From assembly GCF_024749045.1 (NCBI RefSeq), contig NZ_CP087184.1, forward strand, positions 310,001 to 374,000: 64,000 nucleotides of DNA, read 5' to 3'. Origin of the DNA: Pseudomonas sp. B21-028. Lineage in GTDB: Bacteria; Pseudomonadota; Gammaproteobacteria; Pseudomonadales; Pseudomonadaceae. A program made the position numbers and the translations under genes. Shown here in pieces: positions 43,098 to 50,869 of the stretch. The notes under the pieces are model-generated. The model saw only the letters and a program-made list of their open reading frames with translations, searched no databases and was not told the origin of the DNA. Numbering within the stretch: the first letter of the stretch is position 1; each line of letters starts with the position of its first letter.

Positions 43098-43789
43098 TGG
43101 GTGCTCCTGGCAAAGCCGCGGGCGGCGCGTCGTTCCAGCAGGTGCATGCCGGTCATGGCGAGGACTGTCAGGCCCAGGTACATGAACGCGGCCACCATGT
43201 AGAAGGTGAACGGTTGCTTGGACACGGTCACGCCAATCTGTGCGTGGCGCATGATTTCTTCAAGGCCGATCACGGACACCAGGGCCGTATCCTTCATAAG
43301 GATCATGAAAAGGTTGCCCAGGCCGGGCAGGGCAATGCGCCACATCTGCGGCATGATCAATTTGGTGAAGATTCGCCACTTCGACAGGCCCAGGGCCAGG
43401 CCGGCTTCGCGGTGACCTTTGGGGATCGCCAGGATCGCGCCACGAAACACTTCCGTGGCGTAGGCACCAAAGCACAGGCCCAAGGCGATGACACCGGCGG
43501 AGAAAGGATTGAGGGTCAGGTCCGGGTTGCCGAAGTACTTGCCCAGGGCTCCCATCAGATTGATGGTGCCGAAGTAGATCAGCAGCACCCAGAGCAATTC
43601 CGGGACGCCACGGACCAGCGTCGAATAGGTGCCGCCAAGCCATTGCAACGGCTTGTGGGCAGAGGTCTTGGCCAGAGCACCGAGCAGGCCGAGCACCAGT
43701 CCCAGGCACAGGGCCGAGAGCGCCAGTTTGACGGTCATCAGTGCACCGGCGGCAAGCGCCGGGCCGAATCCGTAGAGGTCGATCATCAT
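43094..43789 (-). CDS. Basic amino acid ABC transporter permease (HisQ/AotQ-like)
   Basis: A 231-residue permease with the family's STLVRGVPELLWVLLIYFG and EAA loop HREAGLALGLSKWRIFTKLI, plus about five membrane segments. It forms a heterodimeric channel with the HisM-like protein. The first two codons are both ATG; either could start translation. Confidence 0.9.
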   Translation of the reverse strand: MMIDLYGFGPALAAGALMTVKLALSALCLGLVLGLLGALAKTSAHKPLQWLGGTYSTLVRGVPELLWVLLIYFGTINLMGALGKYFGNPDLTLNPFSAGVIALGLCFGAYATEVFRGAILAIPKGHREAGLALGLSKWRIFTKLIMPQMWRIALPGLGNLFMILMKDTALVSVIGLEEIMRHAQIGVTVSKQPFTFYMVAAFMYLGLTVLAMTGMHLLERRAARGFARSTQ

Positions 43790-43867
43790 GGGTATGTGTT
43801 CATATCACGGCAGGCTTTGCTAAGGGGCTGCGCTGCAATGCAGCAGCGCAGCCCAGGCGCGTTCGCA

Positions 43868-44623
43868 TCAGTAGATGCTGAACGGGAAGTACTTGTCGTT
43901 GATCTTTTTATAGGTGTCATCGGCAACGATTTCTTTCAGCGCGGCGTTCAGCTTGTTGCGCAGCTCGTCGTCACCCTTGCGCACGGCGATGCCGATCTTG
44001 TCGCTTTCCACCACCGGATCGCCCTTGAATTCATAGGCTCGGCCGGCATCGGTTTTCAGCCAGTCGTAGTTCACGTATTTGTCCGCCAGGATCGCGTCGA
44101 CGCGGCCGGAAGTCAGGTCCAGATAAGCATTTTCCTGGGTGTCGTAGAGCTTGGCCGTGATGTCGCTGCCCAGCTCGTCTTCCAGCCAGGTGCCGGCGAG
44201 GGTCGCGCGCTGGGCCCCGATGACCTTGCCTTTGAGCGAATCCTTATCGGTCTTGAACTCGACATTCTTCGGTGCGATGAATTGCAGTTTGTTGGAGTAG
44301 TACGGGTCGGTGAAGTCCACGGCCTGTTTGCGCTCTTCGGTGATCGACAGAGAGGAAATCAGGAAATCGAACTTCTTGGCGTTCAGGGCCGGGATGATGC
44401 CGTCCCAATCGGAGGTAACCACTTCGCATTCGACTTTCATCTTGGCGCACAGGGCGTCGCCGATATCTTTGTCGAAGCCCACGACCTGGCCGCTGGCGTC
44501 CTTGTTGTTGAACGGCGGGTAAGCCGCCTCGATGCCCATCTTCAGCTTTTCGGCTGCCATGGCATTGGCCGAAAACACCAGACTGGCGGCTGCGGCCAAA
44601 AGGAATTTCTTATAAGTCTGCAT
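43868..44623 (-). CDS. Basic amino acid ABC transporter, periplasmic binding protein
   Basis: A 251-residue lysine/arginine/ornithine-type binding protein. A signal peptide is seen (FLLAAAASLVFSANAMA, cleavage near residue 21), then KLKMGIEAAYPPFNNKD, GFDKDIGDALCAKM with a conserved cysteine pair, and the ligand segment LISSLSITEERKQAVDFTDP. GGAG eight bases before the ATG at 44623 decides the start over a GTG two codons upstream. It delivers substrate to the two permeases. Confidence 0.9.
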   Translation of the reverse strand: MQTYKKFLLAAAASLVFSANAMAAEKLKMGIEAAYPPFNNKDASGQVVGFDKDIGDALCAKMKVECEVVTSDWDGIIPALNAKKFDFLISSLSITEERKQAVDFTDPYYSNKLQFIAPKNVEFKTDKDSLKGKVIGAQRATLAGTWLEDELGSDITAKLYDTQENAYLDLTSGRVDAILADKYVNYDWLKTDAGRAYEFKGDPVVESDKIGIAVRKGDDELRNKLNAALKEIVADDTYKKINDKYFPFSIY

Positions 44624-44636
44624 ATGCACTGCTCCG

Positions 44637-45410
44637 TTAGCGGTTGCTGGACATGAATTGTTTGCAGCGCGCCGAAAGCGGGTTTTCGAAGACCTGCTGT
44701 GGCGATCCTTGTTCTTCGACCAAGCCCTGGTGAAGGAACACCACTTCGCTGGAAACCTGACGGGCGAACCCCATTTCGTGGGTCACCAGCAGCATGGTGC
44801 GACCTTCTTCGGCCAGGGCGCGGATCACATTAAGTACTTCCTGGACCATTTCCGGGTCAAGGGCGGAGGTGGGCTCGTCGAACAGGATCACCTTGGGTTG
44901 CATCGCCAGAGTGCGGGCGATGGCGGCACGTTGCTGCTGGCCGCCGGACAGCTCGGCGGGATAGGCGTGGCGTTTGTCGGCGATGCCGACCTTGGCCAGC
45001 AAGGCTTCGGCTACTTCAACCGCTTCGGCCTTACTCTGGCCGAGCACCCGGCGTGGGGCTTCGGTGATGTTGTCGAGCACGCTCATGTGAGGCCAGAGAT
45101 TAAAGTTTTGAAACACAAAACCAATCTCGCTGCGCATGCGATTGATCTGTTTGCCGTCAGCGGCCACCAGTTCACCGTTTTTTGCGGCCTTGAGCTTGAG
45201 CGCTTCACCGGCCACCAGGATCTCGCCCTGATTGGGGTTCTCCAACAGATTGATGCAGCGCAGGAACGTGGACTTGCCGGAACCGGAGGAGCCCAGGATC
45301 GAGATCACATCGCCGTCGCGGGCGGTCAGCGAGACGCCTTTGAGCACCTCCAACTGTCCGTAGCGTTTGTGCAGGTTGCGAATTTCAAGCGCGGGCGTGG
45401 CCTGGGCCAT
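44637..45410 (-). CDS. Basic amino acid ABC transporter ATP-binding protein (HisP-like)
   Basis: A 257-residue ABC ATPase, first gene of the operon. Walker [11 protein letters not shown]-loop [15 protein letters not shown], signature LSGGQQQR, Walker [12 protein letters not shown] and the switch histidine (LVTHEMGFA) are all present. The insert around [15 protein letters not shown] is typical of HisP. It powers uptake with the binding protein and permeases encoded 13 bases downstream onward. Confidence 0.94.
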   Translation of the reverse strand: MAQATPALEIRNLHKRYGQLEVLKGVSLTARDGDVISILGSSGSGKSTFLRCINLLENPNQGEILVAGEALKLKAAKNGELVAADGKQINRMRSEIGFVFQNFNLWPHMSVLDNITEAPRRVLGQSKAEAVEVAEALLAKVGIADKRHAYPAELSGGQQQRAAIARTLAMQPKVILFDEPTSALDPEMVQEVLNVIRALAEEGRTMLLVTHEMGFARQVSSEVVFLHQGLVEEQGSPQQVFENPLSARCKQFMSSNR

Positions 45411-45787
45411 GTGCGGTCCTCATGATATGTGCTCCCTTGCTGTTGGCAGCCTTCCTGGCGAGGCGGCCAAGCTAGCATGCGTCCGAACGGCAGCCAACAG
45501 CGCTACGGGGGGTAAACCGGTGATGTGCGGCAGCTTGTCGCATCGGCACAGCAGACTGTCGCGCCATCAACAACCGAACGGCTGTTTGAACCGTGTTTGC
45601 CGGTGAAAATCCCGGGGAGTCGCGTAAAAAAAGGCGCGATGGTGCCAGCTTTGGGCGGGGGTTGGAAGGGTTAACCGGATGAGCGTTTCATTCCAAACCG
45701 TCTTCGAGCCAACTTCCAATTAATCTAAACCCGAACGTTGGTTAAGCAATCAAATGAGATGGCTTTCCAGAATCAGGAGTTGCCATC
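45411..45787. promoter_or_regulatory. Divergent intergenic region (ABC operon and regulatory-like protein)
   Basis: 377 bases without a gene separate the divergent starts of the ABC operon and the gene at 45788, so both promoters should lie here. GGTTAAGCAATCAAATGAGA near 45740 is AT-richer than the rest. I see no clear operator or riboswitch fold. Confidence 0.4.
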
Positions 45788-46225
45788 ATGAAAACCCTCC
45801 ATTGCCTTATCGCAATTGGTGCACTGCTGTTCCCCATCATGCTCAACGCCACCAACCTCGCACCGATAGACAACGCCGGCATACAGGTTCAGCCGCTACA
45901 GCAAAACGGCATCACCTACCTATCCGGTGGTATTGGCGAGGACGAGGCCCGGGCCATCGGGCAGGCGCAGGGCTACAACCTGCACATGACCTTCGCGGTC
46001 GGACCTGAAAACAAATACATCCCTGATGTGCACGTCACGATCCACAACGCATCCGGGCAAACGCTGCTGACGCTGGACGAGGCGGGGCCGCTGGTTTATG
46101 TGCAACTGCCGCCGGGCAAGTACACCGTGATGGCGACACGCAATGGCGAAGAGCGGCGCGACACCGCCGACATAGGCAGCGGGGCCGCACGCAATCTGGT
46201 GTTCCATTGGAACGGTGACGAATAG
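45788..46225 (+). CDS. Exported carboxypeptidase-regulatory-like domain protein
   Basis: A 145-residue protein with a signal peptide (MKTLHCLIAIGALLFPIMLN, cleavage after the LNA segment) and a beta-rich domain like the carboxypeptidase regulatory-like fold: NLHMTFAVGPENKYIPDVHV, then LVYVQLPPGKYTVMATRNGE. Probably periplasmic. The YxSGGIGEDEARAI segment is characteristic of a Pseudomonas protein set of unknown role. Convergent with the next gene, nine bases apart. Confidence 0.75.
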   Translation: MKTLHCLIAIGALLFPIMLNATNLAPIDNAGIQVQPLQQNGITYLSGGIGEDEARAIGQAQGYNLHMTFAVGPENKYIPDVHVTIHNASGQTLLTLDEAGPLVYVQLPPGKYTVMATRNGEERRDTADIGSGAARNLVFHWNGDE

Positions 46226-46234
46226 CCAATCGGC

Positions 46235-46681
46235 TTACTCGCCGGCGGGCTCTTCCATCGATTGGCGATAACGATCCAGCGCTTCGCCGAAGTCCTTGAT
46301 GAATTCGGGGGTGCTGAGCCAGCGCTGTGCCGTTTCGCGGTCCATGTCGTCGGCCCACATGCGGTAATCCACCAGCATGTCGGCGGCCAGGTTGGTTGCC
46401 GCCATGCTTTCGTTCTCGGCGTTCTTCAGGTCCAGCAGGCCCGGGCGTTCGCTGATCATCACGCTCAGGGAGGAAAGCAGCGTGTCGAGCAGTTCGCTTC
46501 GGCTGACGGCTTCGGCTTCCCGCAGTTTGGCGAACAACTCCAGTACGTAGACGGGTGGCTGAGCGGTAGCGTGGGCCGGGTCGCCATACATTGGTATGGA
46601 TTTGCGCCCGGTCATGCGGATCTGCTTGGCTTTGTCCTTGGCGCGCTTGGCGCGTTTCTGTTGCTTATTCAGTGAGGCCAT
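46235..46681 (-). CDS. Conserved hypothetical protein, NKQQKR family (paralogue 1)
   Basis: A 148-residue protein. Its N-terminal MASLNKQQKRAKRAKDKAKQ is strongly basic and helical and nearly matches that of the protein at 48121-48528; the acidic, helical C-terminal half (LVDYRMWADDMDRETAQRWL) is related but diverged. Function unknown; the basic arm suggests nucleic-acid or ribosome contact, which is only inference. The DUF1016 gene lies between the paralogues. Confidence 0.7.
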   Translation of the reverse strand: MASLNKQQKRAKRAKDKAKQIRMTGRKSIPMYGDPAHATAQPPVYVLELFAKLREAEAVSRSELLDTLLSSLSVMISERPGLLDLKNAENESMAATNLAADMLVDYRMWADDMDRETAQRWLSTPEFIKDFGEALDRYRQSMEEPAGE

Positions 46682-46822
46682 CGGGCTTCGGTTTCCAATT
46701 CGTCAGGTGGCAATGTCCGGCTCAAGCCATTTCGGCAGGGGCGGTGGTCTGTTAGACGGATAGTTTACCGCTTCGGACTCGGATAATGCCTTGGAGCGCA
46801 CTTCCAGATCAGCGTAAGGGGG

Positions 46823-47881
46823 TCAGCTGCCTTCAGCCGCTGTGCCCGATGCTTGTTCCTCAAGTCGCGACCGCTCACGATCCAGTTCATTGCGTAGCTC
46901 TTCTTCTGTGGGGAGTACAAGTTGGTACTGGCTGGCGAAAAGTTGTTCGTTGCCTTGCAACACGGAGTAGCGCACTACCGACTCGTCCTTCTGCGCACAG
47001 AGAATGATACCAACGGTGGGTTTGTCGTCCGGGCCGCGCCTCTGGTCATCGTAGAGGCGGACATACATGTCCATCTGGCCGATGTCCTGATGGCTGAGTT
47101 CGCCGCGCTTGAGGTCGACAATCACAAAGCACTTGAGCAGATAGTTGTAGAAGACGAGGTCGATGTAGAAGTCCTTGCTCTCGGTGCTGATGCGCTGCTG
47201 ACGAGCAACGAAGGCGAAGCCCTTGCCCAGTTCGAGGAGAAAACCCTGTAACTGGTCGATCAAGGCCTGTTCCAGATCGGTTTCCAGCAGGAGGCCGGCA
47301 TTGGGCAGCCCGAGGAACTCCAGGACGACCGGATCCCTGACGATATCCCTTGGGCCGAGATCGAGGGCTTTCAGGTTGTCCGAGGCCTCCTGCTTTACCT
47401 TGGGCCGGTCGCGGCTTGCCAGCAGGCGCTCGTAGTAGAAGGTTCCGATCTGGCGTTCCAGGGCGCGGGTGGACCAGTTTTGCGTGGCGGTTTCGTTCAT
47501 GTACCAATGCCGGGCGTTATCGTTTTCCACCCGTAGAAGCGTGCGGTAATGGGTCCAGCTCAATTCGTGACGCAGTGCGTCACACTTTGGAAATGCCTGA
47601 TAAAAAAGCCGCATATAACGCAGATTCGAGGCATCGAAGCCTTTACCAAACTTCGCCGTAAGTGTTTTTGCCAGAATTGGCAGCAGCCGTTTCCCATAAG
47701 CTGCACGCTCTGCTCCCCCCTGCTCGAATTCAACGATATGCCGTCCAATCTGCCAGCAGGTATGTACTTGAAGCGTATCAACGGCGCGCAGCACTTTACG
47801 GCGTGCCTGCTGGATCAGCTCACCGAGTTCGTTGATCAGCGGCGCAAGCTTTGGATCGTCTTGGGGCAAAAGTGGACTCAT
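46823..47881 (-). CDS. DUF1016 (YhcG-like) PD-(D/E)XK nuclease-domain protein
   Basis: A 352-residue protein. The N-terminal DUF1016 domain (about 10-160) shows CWQIGRHIVEFEQGGAERAA, YGKRLLPILAKTL and FGKGFDASNLRYMRLFYQAF. The C-terminal PD-(D/E)XK-type domain (about 180-340) has the core FYIDLVFYNYLLKCFVIVDL followed by KRG, with D and D-x-K in place. Such proteins often accompany restriction or other mobile defence genes, though this one stands alone. Its ribosome-binding site is weak. Confidence 0.85.
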   Translation of the reverse strand: MSPLLPQDDPKLAPLINELGELIQQARRKVLRAVDTLQVHTCWQIGRHIVEFEQGGAERAAYGKRLLPILAKTLTAKFGKGFDASNLRYMRLFYQAFPKCDALRHELSWTHYRTLLRVENDNARHWYMNETATQNWSTRALERQIGTFYYERLLASRDRPKVKQEASDNLKALDLGPRDIVRDPVVLEFLGLPNAGLLLETDLEQALIDQLQGFLLELGKGFAFVARQQRISTESKDFYIDLVFYNYLLKCFVIVDLKRGELSHQDIGQMDMYVRLYDDQRRGPDDKPTVGIILCAQKDESVVRYSVLQGNEQLFASQYQLVLPTEEELRNELDRERSRLEEQASGTAAEGS

Positions 47882-48120
47882 CGAGTATCAGCCGAAGTGG
47901 TGGGCGGTCCAAAAAAGGATGCTCCAATCGGTATTTTGATGATGCCGGACGAGGCTGATTGGCCTGGATGAAAAGCGACGGATTCATGCAGGATCGGTTT
48001 GAGGCGGGGTTGTGTCAGTTGCGTCAGAACCTGTAGGTGCTGTCCGAAGAAAGTGTCGGTGTGCGGAAAATTCTGACGCAGGCTGCCCAGTTCGACCGGG
48101 CAGCTTCGTAGGCAACGAAG

Positions 48121-48528
48121 TTAATCAGACGCTTGCGTCAGCTCCCGGGATGCCGCGACGTAATCGGCCTGGAATTGGGGGCTTTCGACCCAGTCCAGCG
48201 CGGTTTGCTCGTCAACACCCGTGGTCAGGCGACGATATTCGATCAAGGCGGTAAAAATGAAATCCGTGGCTTCTTCTTCACCTTCCTGCTCCAGCACCAG
48301 CGCCAGCAGTGGATGCCCGAGGAAGGCCGCGCACATGGCCTGCTGGCTGAGTTTTTCAGCAATGCGCATCTGGTTGAACAGATCGGACAGATCCACCGTT
48401 TCCAGGTCGATGCGCTCATCGTTCGGGTCCAGGAAGTCGTTCGGCGCAGCGGCACGTTGAACGCGGTTCTGCTTGGCTTTCGCCTTGGCGCGCTGGTTAC
48501 GTTTCTGCTGTTTGTTCGCCGATGCCAT
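48121..48528 (-). CDS. Conserved hypothetical protein, NKQQKR family (paralogue 2)
   Basis: A 135-residue protein starting MASANKQQKRNQRAKAKAKQ, the same basic helix as in the gene at 46235-46681, followed by an acidic C-terminal region (LFNQMRIAEKLSQQAM, TALIEYRRLTTGVDEQTALD and a WVESPQFQADY end similar to WLSTPEFIKDF of the paralogue). Function unknown. The interval 47882-48120 upstream holds nothing recognisable. Confidence 0.7.
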   Translation of the reverse strand: MASANKQQKRNQRAKAKAKQNRVQRAAAPNDFLDPNDERIDLETVDLSDLFNQMRIAEKLSQQAMCAAFLGHPLLALVLEQEGEEEATDFIFTALIEYRRLTTGVDEQTALDWVESPQFQADYVAASRELTQASD

Positions 48529-48593
48529 GGGCCGGATTCCTGAGGTGAAATAAGGCTGTATATCCTACAGCCTCAAGGCCAATGCTTCGAACC

Positions 48594-48923
48594 TCAATCC
48601 ACCACGAACAAGGTGGCACCCTGGGACGTCGAGGAGCGATGGGGCTCGGCCTGGTCGGCCACCTGGTAACTCATGCCAGGCTTGAGCACGAAGTGCCGTC
48701 CATCCTCCAGCTCGGTGTTCAACTCGCCTTTCAGGCAAAACAGGATGTGCCCCTTGGTGCACCAGTGGTCGGCCAAGTACCCCGCCGTGTATTCCACCAT
48801 CCGCACCCGGATGTTCCCGAACTGCCGGGTCCGCCAATACGCCGTTCCGGTGATGCCTTTGTGTTCGGTGGGTTCGATGGTTGACCAGTCGGTGGTGCCA
48901 AAGGGGATGCCGGTGATGTCCAT
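48594..48923 (-). CDS. DHCW-motif cupin-fold protein
   Basis: A 109-residue single-domain cupin. The motif DHWC (in YLADHWCTKGHILFCLKGEL) names the family, and the second cupin strand is VLKPGMSYQVADQAEPHRSS, where H suits metal binding. The start at 48923 (MDITGIPFGTTDW) has AGAAGAG ahead and is the family N-terminus. Function unknown. Confidence 0.82.
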   Translation of the reverse strand: MDITGIPFGTTDWSTIEPTEHKGITGTAYWRTRQFGNIRVRMVEYTAGYLADHWCTKGHILFCLKGELNTELEDGRHFVLKPGMSYQVADQAEPHRSSTSQGATLFVVD

Positions 48924-48966
48924 GACGACTCTTCTATGGGAGAGAGGAAACAACTGAGATCGGAAT

Positions 48967-49251
48967 CTAGCTGAATCCGTGGGGTGGAGGAAGGCACCGC
49001 GGCAAGGGGACCTGCCCCGATCCGGGAAGATATCTACGCCCCGTCTTGGCGTTGGGCTTGGTAAGCAGGGCTGATTGCCGAACGAGGTTGTTGCTGTCCT
49101 TGACCAATGCTGAAGGTAATACGTGCTTTTCGAACAATGGCAGCAGGTCTAGCCATTTGTATGGGGTTCCCTTCAGGCAACCGTAGTAGAAGTTGTAGCC
49201 ATCGATGTAGATGCGGGCGCGCAGAGGTTCGAGACCGGGCGATTCCTGCAT
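48967..49251 (-). pseudogene. Truncated NYN-domain protein
   Basis: The first about 50 residues (LRARIYIDGYNFYYGCLKGT, then WLDLLPLFEKHVLP) are the start of a NYN/LabA-type PIN-like RNase, including the first catalytic aspartate in YIDGYNF. After KDSNNLV the sequence becomes unlike the family and ends at residue 94, whereas intact members are more than twice as long. Read as a 3'-truncated remnant next to tRNA-Phe, a common integration point. Confidence 0.65.
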
Positions 49252-49316
49252 ATACACTGATGTCGGTTTGGAGCGCTCACAAAGCCAGGCAGATCGACAA
49301 AATTCCAGGCAATAAA

Positions 49317-49347
49317 AAACCCCGATCAATTTCTTGATCGGGGTTTT
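49317..49347. terminator. Terminator of tRNA-Phe
   Basis: CCCCGATCAA-TTTC-TTGATCGGGG is a perfect 10-bp stem. On the minus strand it is followed by TTTTTTATT, eight bases after the tRNA 3' end. Confidence 0.85.
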
Positions 49348-49354
49348 CGGTATT

Positions 49355-49430
49355 TGGTGCCCAGAGACGGAATCGAACCGCCGACACGGGGATTTTCAAT
49401 CCCCTGCTCTACCGACTGAGCTATCTGGGC
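49355..49430 (-). tRNA. tRNA-Phe (anticodon GAA)
   Basis: Minus-strand 76-base cloverleaf: acceptor GCCCAGA, D-arm GCTCAGTCGGTAGAGC, anticodon stem-loop GGGGATTGAAAATCCCC with anticodon GAA, T-arm with GGTTCGATTCC, encoded CCA. Confidence 0.97.
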
Positions 49431-49532
49431 AACGGGGCGCATTAAACGGGTTTTTCAGGGGGGCGTCAAGCAAGTTTTCAAAAAATATTTAATTATTACC
49501 GTCGCTTACGATTCGCCCCCGGTCCGGACAGC

Positions 49533-49805
49533 TTATTCGGACGGCGGCACGTAGCCTTCGGCCTTGGCGTATTCTTCGCCGGAAAAGAACTTCGCCATTT
49601 CGCGCTGGAGGTATTTACGGTCGTCGGCGTTCATCATGTTCAGGCGCTTTTCGTTGATCAGCAGGGTCTGGTGTTTCTGCCAGTCGGCCCAGGCCTTGGC
49701 CGAGACGTTATCGTAGATGTCCTGGCCGATGGAACCCGGGAAGGGGGCTCGTTCCAGGGCGGGCAGTTCTTCTTTGTATTTACGGCACATGATGGTGCGG
49801 GTCAT
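49533..49805 (-). CDS. yggX: Oxidative damage protection protein YggX
   Basis: A 90-residue small protein linked to iron trafficking and protection of Fe-S clusters. It begins [20 protein letters not shown] with the conserved cysteine at residue 7, then PPFPGSIG-like [19 protein letters not shown] and [21 protein letters not shown] [19 protein letters not shown]. It overlaps mutY by four bases, the conserved mutY-yggX pair. Confidence 0.95.
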   Translation of the reverse strand: MTRTIMCRKYKEELPALERAPFPGSIGQDIYDNVSAKAWADWQKHQTLLINEKRLNMMNADDRKYLQREMAKFFSGEEYAKAEGYVPPSE

Positions 49806-50869
49806 GACGGCTCTCCTGCGTTCAATACGGCGGCCGCGCGCTCGAGCAAGGTTTTGACCGGGGCGGCAAGGCCCAGGCGCGGCGGGGTGGCGAGGTTATA
49901 CCAGAGCCAGTCGGCCTCGGCCACGTGATGGCCGTTTTCCCGGACCTGGACCAGCCAGGGTTCGATTGCCAACTGGAAGTGGCTGAAGGTGTGTACCAGG
50001 CCGGGCATTTCCTGGTGCTTGCCCAGTTCCAGGGAGTGTTGCAGGGCCAGGTGTTGCAGGTCGTCGAGGTCGTCGAGTTCCGGCAGGCTCCACAATCCGC
50101 CCCACAGGCCGGTGGAAGGGCGACGATAAAGCAGGATGGCGCCTTCACGGTTGGCCAGCATTGGCATCAGCGTGCGTTTCTTGGGGACTTCCTTGCGCGG
50201 CTTGGGGATCGGGTAGCGGGTTTCCAGGCCCAACATGTGGGCTTCGCAACCTGACTTCAGGGGGCAGAGCAGGCAGCTGGGCTTGCTGCGGGTGCAGAGT
50301 GTGGCTCCCAGGTCCATCATCGCCTGGGTGTAGGCGTTGACCCGATCCTGTGGGGTGAAGCGCTCGGCGGTGGCCCACAGTTGTTTGGCGACCTTGGGTT
50401 CGCCCGGGTAGCCTTCCTGGGCCGTGAAGCGCGCCAGCACCCGCTTGACGTTGCCATCGAGGATCGGCGCCCGCAGGCCCATGCTGATGCTGGCGATGGC
50501 GCCGGCGGTAGACAGGCCGATCCCCGGCAGTCCGGTGAGTTTTTCCACATCCCGGGGGAATTCGCCGCCGTACTGGTCGACGACGATCTTCGCGGTTTTC
50601 TGCAGGTTGCGCGCACGGGTGTAATAGCCCAGGCCGGTCCACAGGTGCAGCACTTCGTCTTCCGGCGCGGTGGCCAGGGCTTCGACGGTCGGCAGCGAGG
50701 CCATGAACCGGTCGAAATAATTGAGCACGGTGCTGACCTGGGTCTGCTGCAACATGATCTCGGAGACCCACACCCGGTACGGAGTGATGTCTTGCTGCCA
50801 AGGCAGGTCGTGACGTCCGTGGCGGTCGAACCAGTCCAGGACGGCGGTGGAAAACTGCTCGGCTCTCAT
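49802..50869 (-). CDS. mutY: A/G-specific adenine glycosylase MutY
   Basis: A 355-residue base-excision repair enzyme removing adenine opposite 8-oxoguanine. Helix-hairpin-helix [18 protein letters not shown] and the catalytic aspartate in [12 protein letters not shown] are present; the 4Fe-4S cysteines are [16 protein letters not shown]. The C-terminal Nudix-like domain recognising 8-oxoguanine starts near residue 235. The start at 50869 ([14 protein letters not shown]) overlaps the asmA stop as ATGA; a longer frame upstream is antisense-like and rejected. Confidence 0.95.
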   Translation of the reverse strand: MRAEQFSTAVLDWFDRHGRHDLPWQQDITPYRVWVSEIMLQQTQVSTVLNYFDRFMASLPTVEALATAPEDEVLHLWTGLGYYTRARNLQKTAKIVVDQYGGEFPRDVEKLTGLPGIGLSTAGAIASISMGLRAPILDGNVKRVLARFTAQEGYPGEPKVAKQLWATAERFTPQDRVNAYTQAMMDLGATLCTRSKPSCLLCPLKSGCEAHMLGLETRYPIPKPRKEVPKKRTLMPMLANREGAILLYRRPSTGLWGGLWSLPELDDLDDLQHLALQHSLELGKHQEMPGLVHTFSHFQLAIEPWLVQVRENGHHVAEADWLWYNLATPPRLGLAAPVKTLLERAAAVLNAGEPS

